Below, piece by piece: positions 48,468 through 64,000 of a DNA stretch of 64,000 bases. The translations under genes and the position numbers were made by a program. Origin of the DNA: Membranipora membranacea (lineage: Eukaryota > Bryozoa > Gymnolaemata > Cheilostomatida > Membraniporidae); contig OU612066.1 of the NCBI GenBank assembly GCA_914767715.1, forward strand, positions 38,662,283 through 38,726,282, given 5' to 3'. A model generated the notes under the pieces. The model did no database searches. It had not been told where the DNA came from and worked only from the letters and a program-made list of their open reading frames with translations. The first letter of the stretch is position 1. Every line of letters starts with the position of its first letter.

Positions 48468-49180
48468 TCAGGGAGCTCAGGCTATTTATATTATATATTA
48501 AAGTAGCTCATATTATGATCAAATGTATTTTGTATCAGTTATTGTTATTGTCTCCTCTCCTCAATATGTGAGGACAACTCAGCGCATTTATCACCAAACA
48601 TGAATGAAGTAAAGATAATTAGCTGGTTTAATTTATTGACAGGTTATATAACACGCAGGACCAAAGTTTTTTTTAACTTAAATGGTAATATTTCCCTTCT
48701 AGAGCTAGACTAGTAGCTGACATATGCTGTTATCGATTTTCAGTATTATGAATAATCAAAGGGCAGTGGTTGGTAGATTTCAAGACATGAACTGGCGACT
48801 CGTTGCTCTTACTAGTGCTGTTTGGCCGACAGTGCAAGTTAGGTTCTAGTTTCTTAGTCACATGTACTTGACTCTACCTTGTACTTGTACTTTAGTTCAC
48901 GGCTCCTGATTTGCCCTTTTCTGTTTATTGCACGCCATGACATGCATTCACTTATCCACTTTCTTTGTGTTCAGAAGTGTAGAATTTGTTTACTTTTTCT
49001 CAATTGGCATGTTCTTTTTTCCCAAACAGGGTTGTGACAATGTTATAAGTTGTGATAAATAATTATGGCTTGTTTGCTGCCTGATGCGAGTGAAATGTTG
49101 AATTTCAGCGACAACTTTCGGGTCTCATATATCAAGACAGAATTTTGCATGTTATACTAAACCAATGCGATGTCAATAAA
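48468..49180 (+). other. Likely spectraplakin 3'UTR with candidate poly(A) signals
   Basis: An ATTAAA variant stands at 48498-48503 and the first canonical AATAAA at 49175-49180 (tgtcaataaactatt). The region is AU-rich with no coding potential. Either site could end the long-isoform mRNA; the canonical one about 700 bp past the stop is the more likely. Confidence 0.45.
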
Positions 49181-51250
49181 CTATTTATGTTACAGTTACA
49201 CATATTATTATGGACAGCAGTTGTCCACTGTATCATACCAATGCTTTCAACAGTTATTCAGCTATCAGCTATGGTACAGCTATTTTTTTACGTTTTGGTG
49301 ATGTTGTGAGTTTCAAAATAGAGTTATTGTTATATTAATTTTCTTGTTGGCGTTTTTGCAAAGTCTTTCGTTTTGCCACAATTTGTTCATTTAAGCTTTC
49401 CATGCTTAGCATTTATAATCTGGGCCTTTTTCATGTTGTCGACTAACCATAATAATATTTTGGTTTTAACTGAAGATCCCTTCATTTATGTAGCAGCCTC
49501 TATCTATCTCCCCATATAGTTATAAATATGAATCAACCACACTTTCACATGGTATCTCTTTTAACTGAGTTTCTTTTTTTACTCGACTATTATAATTATA
49601 AATCGAAATATAGATTTTCTCTTAACTGACTCTGCTGTATTTACAAAAATATGATTTATTAGTTTTATTCGTCAAAAAAAATAAAATTGGATCTTTTACA
49701 ACAAAAAAACCACTTTATGTAATTTAACGATAATTTGGGGGAAAAAAATGGGAAAGAGCTCTAAGGATTTAGGAGCTTTTCCGTATGATAAGCAGTACAA
49801 TACAATGTTGTCTATACTACTTCACTGTTGCTTACAATACAATACTCACCAACACTAATAACAACACTCACCAACACTACAACTATAATGAGCGGCTTGC
49901 AGCATTACATTTAACAGAACTAAGTAATTATCTGGACATATGCTGCCTAAAGTATGTCAATAATGTGAGAAAGAACACCAGCCATCCACCATCACCTACA
50001 TTCACTAGCAATAAATGACAGGCACCATCACACAACCACGACCCTCCCTAAATCTAACACTGCTCTTTGCAGAAAAAGCCTTTTTATACACATAAATACG
50101 TCAATGCCTTCTTATTGTTTCTTTTATTTTTGTTGTTGTTGTTTACACATGGTCTTATTTGCTTCATGCATCGATCGTATTGGTGTGTATCGTGTGTATC
50201 GGTGTGTATCGTATCGGTGTGTATTAAAGTTCATAATATAACAGCGATCTCCAACCGCACATTTTTGGTTTGTGTCATGCAATCTCGAGCATCATGGGAA
50301 GTTCATTCATCTCATTGCTGTCTGTTTTCATATGACTGCTATACGGAAATAAAAAAAATGTATTCATAATAACAAGGTCTATTCCTCCTTGATAATAATA
50401 ATATTATGATCCTTGAGTTTGCAGTCTTCAATATCAGCTTTTATAAAGTTGTCTTCCTATAGTCCTTATTCTTTTACTTTTGGAGGTAAAAATATTTAGT
50501 CCTAAAAGGGAACTCGAGAAGAAAAGTTTAATAAATATCAATCCAATGAAGCTAGTTAGTCACTGCAATCATTCTCCCTGCTGCAATAAGGTAATTTGAT
50601 TTCCCAGTTCAGATCATTCCGAGCCATCATGACTAAATTATTTGGAGACCAATCAGGTTTGAACGCAACAAATACAAGTTTGAAATGATTTGAATCACTG
50701 CTGTTGAGTGGGTTAAGTGATTGTAAGCACAGATGTTCTGCAGCTGCAGCCCAGAATGCAGGGGGCCTTTGATTGTAAGTAAGGCCTTCTTCTATTCACA
50801 GTCAGCAGAGTGGTGTGGACTACTATTAATTATTGTCAACTCGACCACTGTAATTACACAAACTGTGGAAGGTCTGTTCTGTGAAAATTGCTTTTGACAC
50901 TCTAACACTCATTGCTCTAACTCATTGCTTCTTCATTGAAATAAGTTAGTCAGTGAGACTAGGGAGAATGGAAGGTGAGACTGAGGAAATGTAGTACAGT
51001 AGTAGGCCTATAACTTGGTTCAGGATGAGTCCAGATGGGGTTGGGATCGTCACATCACACAGGGGGGTCTTTCAATAAGAAACAGCGATCCTTTAAGAAG
51101 ATATCGCTATCATATCTGTTGGATTGTTATAACATCTGTTTGAAAAACCTAGAGGTGGAGGTGCCATACTTAATACTGGTGTTCTAAAGGCACACCATTT
51201 GTCCGTATTACGTTCCAGGGAGACAGAGCAGCTGTGGCTGGGGACAGAGC

Positions 51251-51355
51251 ATGGGCCCCTGGGATTTACATGTCTTTACTTTGCCAATCTCCAGTATCAA
51301 CCACCAAAAATACTGGACATTGGCAAAGTAAAGACATTAAGTCCCAGGGGCCCAT
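51251..51355. repeat. Long hairpin, 46-bp arms, 12-base loop
   Basis: Arm atgggcccctggga... (51251-51297) is nearly perfectly complementary to ...tcccaggggcccat (51310-51355), with a few mismatches. It could be a palindromic miniature element or a transcribed hairpin precursor. No target duplication was identified. Confidence 0.85.
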
Positions 51356-53141
51356 GGGACAGAGTTGATTCAATGATTTGCTGCTGCCAATGAGGAATAT
51401 TGATTATTAGCTTTGGTCTTATGACTCTCGAGTCTGTATTAGGCCTAGAGGTTATTTCAACAAGTACTTGTAAGACAGTCACATGATACACTACCAAAGC
51501 AAAATGAAGATGCGACAACAAACATAAACGCAAAGCCTGACTAGCTCCAACCTAAACACTGCCTCCATCACCTGCTCCCATCTGGAGCCAGTAGACTGAA
51601 TATGCAGTAGACTTAAATTTAATTGTGGAACAGAGTTGCGCTGCAGCTCACTGTTTTGAAGCAATGGCAGGCGAGGAAGCGTATCATATCATTATTTTCT
51701 TTTTTAATGTATCTATAAATCTTTAGATAGAGTTTTACATAATCATTCTAAATCACTTTTCAAGGTAGGCTACCACTCATATTGTTACAAAACTTTTAAA
51801 GGTTTTTTTTCATCACAATGTGTGCAAGTCACCAGTTTGAAATGAAGATAATAATATAGGGTCGATTAAACAAATTTGAATGTAATACAATGTTGGATGA
51901 CTAGGAAACATGTATGTTAAAATCTGTGTACGTTGATCTCCCGGAGGTTGTTACACCACATCGCTCAGTTCTCACACCACCTCGCTCAGATTTTAACAGT
52001 TCGGCTCACTAACCTCATTTAACTTATTTACCATGATTGGCTCCATATTGATACACTCTATTTCCAGGTTTGTTGATTAGAATGGTGATGCTTCAGTAAC
52101 CGCTGTACTATGACAGTGAGATGTGTAGATAGTTGGTTGGTCTCCTGGTGAAGTAAACGGCTAATGTATATACTGAACACTTGGTATATTTAAGGTTGGT
52201 TTTTTAGACAGTTAAAGACACAAGAATTTTCTCATATAGTCGCAACCTTCACCATCTCTTAAATGGTCTGAGCATACACGAGCTGATTGGACAGTGAAAC
52301 CATAAACACCTTCAGATAAGAGAACATATATCCTTTCTACAAGGGATTGTCATAGATAATAATAAAATATGATTGTAAGGTCACCCTCTCACTGTAACTG
52401 GGCTATTTTGTTGATGTTGAAGTTAGTAATAGGTGTAACCAGTTCTAAGCGTCAGTTGCCATTTGTTAGGCAAGTATATTGTACTGTAACAAGCTCATTT
52501 AAATCAGAGATAAAACAACAAGTACTAAGAAAATAAAATCAGACCAATCAAGAGCAGGGGATCAGCTATGGATTTGTGCATAAGCATTTATATATATATA
52601 TATATATAACCAGCACTGCACTGTGGTAATCTATTATAACACCTGAGTTATCTTCTAATGTTTTGTCACAAAGCTCTGGCAGAGCTTTTTATGAAAAAAA
52701 AACAGTTATATACACATACAGATGATAAAATCCAGGGGTGTGTTTGACTTTTACTAGTGTCGGTTAAGTTGGGATACATATTCCATCTGGCTTATACATG
52801 TACATGGTGATAAATGTAGTTTAAACATCATTTTCTCCTGTATGTCAGTATTACTGGCTCTCCTGCTAAAATAAATGTATTTGCTCATTATCACAGATAA
52901 TCGTATGCTAAAACAAGGTATAGGCCGCCAACTATGATTTCAAAATCATATTCTGAGTTTCAGTGCAGCTGAAACAATAACCAAGAGTTAGGAGCACACA
53001 ACTGCTCACAAAATCTGCCGTTTTCAGCTCACAAGCAATTCTGCTAGTTGTCTTATCTCTTGCTGGAGATGCACTTCTTCAATTTTGAATGCATATTTGA
53101 CCAGAACAAGGGGTTTTGCATCAATACTAAGGAGTTTGTGT

Positions 53142-53192
53142 ATGTACATCATAGAGTTATTATATAGTATATAATAACTCTATGATGTACAT
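53142..53192. repeat. Perfect palindrome, 24-bp arms with 3-base spacer
   Basis: The arms start atgtacatcatagag and are exact reverse complements around agt. A perfect, AT-rich 51-bp palindrome could extrude as a cruciform. It is intergenic. Confidence 0.93.
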
Positions 53193-54040
53193 CCATTATT
53201 CTGTGATCCATTGGCTGCCAAACAGGAATCAGAAGTGTGAATTCTAATAACTCAAATTAAAATCCTAAGATTATATCAAAACATTCCTTCTTTGAAATCA
53301 TTCAGTTAGACCATAAGCACAGTAGTGCAACAGTGCACTAGTGAACAACTACAGTAGTGTACCAGTGCAGTGGTGTAACAGTGAAATGGCATATAAGTGC
53401 AGTAATGTACTAGTACACCAGTACATCACCATAGTAGTGTATCAGGGGTGAGGTGCACAATCAGTATACAATCAAGGAGTAACTTCTATTCCTCCTATTC
53501 CTCCTTGATACAATGTAGTAGGCCTAATGTTTGATGTTTATGTCTGAGCTGAGAGCTGCTAGCTTCATGGCCCTCTGTTAGTTACACCTGCCTTGGCCCC
53601 AGTTTGGATTGTTAACCTCGCTATTTAGTCCTGTCCGCTCATCTTGTTACCTCCACTCATCTTTTGAGGACAATAAATCGTCCCATCCTGTACTGCAATC
53701 GAAAAGGAAAGGCGGATGACAAACAATCTTTTTATCTGTAGATTGTAGAACCATCCCAAAAGTTGTAACCAAACATCGTATATATGTAGGTTTTATAGTG
53801 GATTTTTAGGTGCTGGGCAGTTGCCATTTCTAGGTTTTAATTATCTTATTTATCTTACCTTTCATCATTTTTTCTCATCTCATTAATTATTTTTATGATA
53901 ACAAAATGTTTATCAATTTTATTTATTTTACCAGCAGGCTTATTTCATAGTATATGTTTCTATTTTAACCTTTTATCACATGTACAACGCTTAGAAATCA
54001 TTGTTTTTAAACAATTTTATTAAGCGTTTCATAAATAAAC

Positions 54041-54046
54041 TTTATT
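54041..54046 (-). promoter_or_regulatory. Poly(A) signal AATAAA of the secreted-protein gene
   Basis: The plus strand reads tttatt, so the minus strand reads aataaa, 39 bp beyond the proposed TAG stop at 54085-54087. Position and strand fit a very short 3'UTR, which supports the four-exon minus-strand model. Confidence 0.5.
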
Positions 54047-54084
54047 ATTATTATTATGTAATATTGTAATATGTTTGTAGTCGA

Positions 54085-55972
54085 CTATGAAATGTTACAT
54101 GACATAATTATGTCAATGGCATTCATAATTATGGCCGTTTTGAAGTTCCCCCGCGTCACTGTATATAATGACATGCTGAAGTATATGCCTTCTTTCAGCA
54201 AGAAAAAACAGGAAACATCAAGACTATGATCAGAGGAACTAGGGACTAGGTGAACTATCTCCTTCAATCATAATTCACTCCTATTATGATTTACCTGTTT
54301 TGTAAGGCATGCCTACTACATAAGTCCAAGCTGACTGAGTAATTTTTGGACAGCACAGTGCGTAGTACTGGTCCTGGTACTGCAGGTTAGGTTGGTAAAT
54401 CATGTTTGGTGACACAGACAAGTCCCAGTCACTTTCCATATAGCAGCTACCTTTTATCAAGCATGTTCCGTTCTATGAATACACAAAAACATAAACCGAA
54501 CAATGGCTGAAAATCCATATCTATTCGTGAAGATATCACCCCTCCATATTCCGAGTGTCATTGTGGGTATCACACTCTCGTTCTAAGTGTTAGTGGTATG
54601 TAAGTTACAAAATCAGATGGATCTCTAGCAGGCCAACAAAAACTCACATTAAAAAGCTCTACATAAGAACCAAGTGAATTTACAGAGATTCTGATAGTAG
54701 GCCAAAATCTGGTAACAAATTGCAATATTAATCGCTCGTCATATCAATGAAAGAAGAAAATAATTGACTGTTTCAAAAATGCTGAAAGTCAAATTTAATA
54801 CTTTCCGATGTCCAAATCATTAATATATATTACATTATTGTGCTCTCTCTTTACCTTGACACTCCAAGTCATCTCATCTTCCAGTAGATACATACATCTA
54901 AAGTCAAAAGGTACTGTGGGAAGTCTGTATGACTGTGAGGAAGGTAGGGTCGCAGCTACAGCCGCTATCAGCACCAACTATATAACAATAATACATCAGT
55001 ACATCTACAACAATCTCACTACATATAGAGCCTGCTAATATAATATATAGTGTATGATATAGCATGATGTAGTCACAAAAATCCACAAATGGCGATACTA
55101 GTCATATTATTAGTGTTATTTGTTGAGATATTTTGTCATTGCACTGATTTTGAGTCTATAAAACTGATGCCGTACATGAACTGAGCCTAATATAAGTTGC
55201 ATCCCCTGGAGGAGGTGATTCCTATAGTGCTACACAGATGGATGGTGTACATCGAAATTCATGAACTTTGTAGAATAGCTCAAGATTAATTTCCTAAGCT
55301 ATCTTTATCGCAACCATGAATGCTATTATCGCAACAGCCAATACTTTCATCACATTGAAATAACGTTACGCTGTGACAAGTCTTGTGCCATCAAATCAAG
55401 CAAATTAACAAAATCGAGAGGAGCTTTTTTTTATCTGGCTATATCTCAGGAAATTATGCGCATCCATCCTCAAAATTTTACAATATGTATTTTGAGATAT
55501 TGATGGATATAATGTGAAAGTAAGAAGGTCATTGACCTTAGCCCAGAGGTTATGAGTGAAAAACCATGCAGAGAAGCATGATGGTTCTACGGTAGTAGTT
55601 CTCATATTTCCTTCCTAGAAATTTTGAATGTAAAATTTAAGTATGACAAACACAAAACAGACTTTTTGGAAGCCTGAGTCTCCAGTTTTCAGTTGGACAA
55701 AAATGTACAAATTTTGAAAAAAAAACTTAAATTAAATCATGCACATGTATATTGGGATGGTTAGACAATGCAAATTTCCAAAAGTAAGAATTCTATCATG
55801 TTTCGTTAGTTGTATCTTTACTAGAATGCTACTCTTCCTTCATGTATTCACAGTATAGAAAAATGCAGCTAGAAAGTAGGGCAAGTATTAAGTAGGTATT
55901 AGTAGGATTTGTAAGTTTGTCAGCTTTAAGTAATACATCACCACCTACCAGGAGTATAATAACTCGGCTCAT
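54085..55972 (-). CDS. Small secreted cysteine-containing protein of unknown function (four exons)
   Basis: I do not recognise this gene. On the minus strand the exons are 55972-55949 (ATG, eight codons MSRVIILL, then donor gtaggt), 54977-54855, 54472-54295 and 54191-54085 (stop TAG). The phases match (0, 0, 1). Joining exons 1 and 2 makes a typical signal peptide: MSRVIILL followed by LVLIAAVAATLPSSQS. The mature part (about 120 residues) contains FDFRCMYLLEDEMTWSVK, NGTCLIKGSCYMESDWDLSV, QDQYYALCCPK and WTYVVGMPYKT, with about six cysteines and an N-glycosylation sequon (NGT). An AATAAA lies 39 bp after the stop on the same strand. Exons 2 and 3 look securely coding; the first and last are less certain, and exon 3 read-through would stop within a few codons. 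Confidence 0.65.
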
Positions 55973-56449
55973 GGTCACGTCGTCTCCTTGTTCATACAGG
56001 CCTGTTACTGAGTATTCGATTCCCAGCTCTAATTCTCACAAACAATCCAAACTTTTCATCTTATCAGTAAAACTGACACCGGATAATCATCAAACCCGTC
56101 ACTCCCCCTTAACCGTCACATGACCTGTCAGAGAAATGGTGAATAAGTGGCAGACAGCCAGAGCCATACAACCCTAACCACAATGGGAAAAACAAAACAC
56201 AGAAAAGTACAGCCGTGCTTCACATTTGTCTGTGGGAAATTAGACTCATTGAATCTTTGAATCATACGAGGTACTTTGATTAAGATTTGGTTTTAAAGTG
56301 ATGGCCCACTAGAACTTAAAAACTCAGTCAGTAAAGCACGCTTGAACCGTAACACAAAGGACAGATCAGCACAACCGGCAGAGTGACACTATATAACATT
56401 ATAAGTTGAATGATGAGCACACTTGTTCTATTACAGGTAATAGATATAA
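55973..56449. promoter_or_regulatory. Divergent promoter region between the secreted-protein gene and the BOD1-like gene
   Basis: Only 477 bp separate the two proposed start codons, which point away from each other. A TATATAA-like sequence stands at 56389-56396, about 55 bp before the BOD1-like ATG. A possible acceptor (ttctattacag, ending 56436) just before that ATG suggests the BOD1-like 5'UTR may instead be spliced from further upstream. No CpG-rich stretch is evident. Confidence 0.4.
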
Positions 56450-63978
<7,529 letters not shown>

Positions 63979-64000
63979 TAGGGACCATCAGAGGACATAT

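Larger units (their letters stand above)
49181..54040. other. Intergenic region without recognised genes
   Basis: The region is AT-rich, with a TA run at 52591-52608 and two strong hairpins listed separately. Short open frames (for example 50067-50369, dominated by Leu/Phe/Cys) have no splice context, homology or composition of real exons. Confidence 0.55.

Noticed and set aside
50067-50369. 100-codon open frame rich in Leu, Phe, Cys
   Set aside because: Low-complexity AT/GT-rich intergenic DNA including gtgtatcg repeats; no splice or homology support, though a short membrane peptide cannot be strictly excluded.
55405-55605. 66-codon minus-strand open frame inside the first intron of the secreted-protein gene
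   Set aside because: It does not connect in phase with the signal-peptide exon or the body exons through usable splice sites and shows no protein-like pattern.

Overview
The window is animal (metazoan) nuclear DNA, most likely from an invertebrate. Protein-coding exons are short, carry GT-AG introns of roughly 130-1600 bp, and are interrupted by tRNA genes, minisatellites and small DNA transposons. The large cytolinker gene has the animal-specific spectraplakin layout, but its plakin repeats are split over about a dozen small exons, whereas vertebrates put them in one or a few large ones. I cannot name the phylum from sequence alone.

Layout. 1-5132: a transposon-rich intron (or flank) of the first gene, with about 300 bp inverted arms, a nested hAT-type miniature element, a LINE reverse-transcriptase fragment and a satellite. 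5133-48467 (+): the 3' two thirds of a spectraplakin (MACF1/dystonin/Shot/VAB-10 family); its actin-binding and plakin-domain exons must lie upstream of the window. In order it has plakin repeats (5133-11574, with an alternative stop giving a short isoform), a spectrin-repeat rod of about 3,300 residues (12961-42004, about 55 exons), a pair of EF hands (43100-44451), a GAS2 microtubule-binding domain (44219-46648) and a disordered tail with a His run and an SxIP motif (46503-48467). Three tRNA genes (Ser-GCT, Leu-TAG, Lys-CTT) sit in three consecutive rod introns. 48468-54040: 3'UTR and intergenic DNA with hairpins. 54085-55972 (-): a four-exon gene for a small secreted cysteine-containing protein that I do not recognise; it is nearly invisible to a long-ORF scan. 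56450-63978 (+): a complete BOD1-like (BOD1L/Shg1 family) gene, head to head with the secreted-protein gene across 477 bp.

How they work. The spectraplakin would link intermediate-filament or junction structures, actin and growing microtubule ends. Phase-compatible splice choices around 8578-12961 would give a plakin-repeat-ended form (like VAB-10A or BPAG1e) and a rod/GAS2 form. The BOD1-like protein is nuclear, acting in chromosome biorientation or fork protection in relatives. No functional link between the three genes is shown by the sequence.

The most unusual theme is a set of tandem repeats built out of splice sites. At 14022-14150 (acceptor) and at 19801-19853, 36356-36476, 38640-38870 and 62101-62170 (donors), the repeated unit includes exon end plus splice signal. 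At 36366-36474 and 62111-62141 the period is a multiple of three with no stops, so each extra donor could add an in-frame peptide unit. All exon calls are made by eye from reading frame, phase and splice signals.
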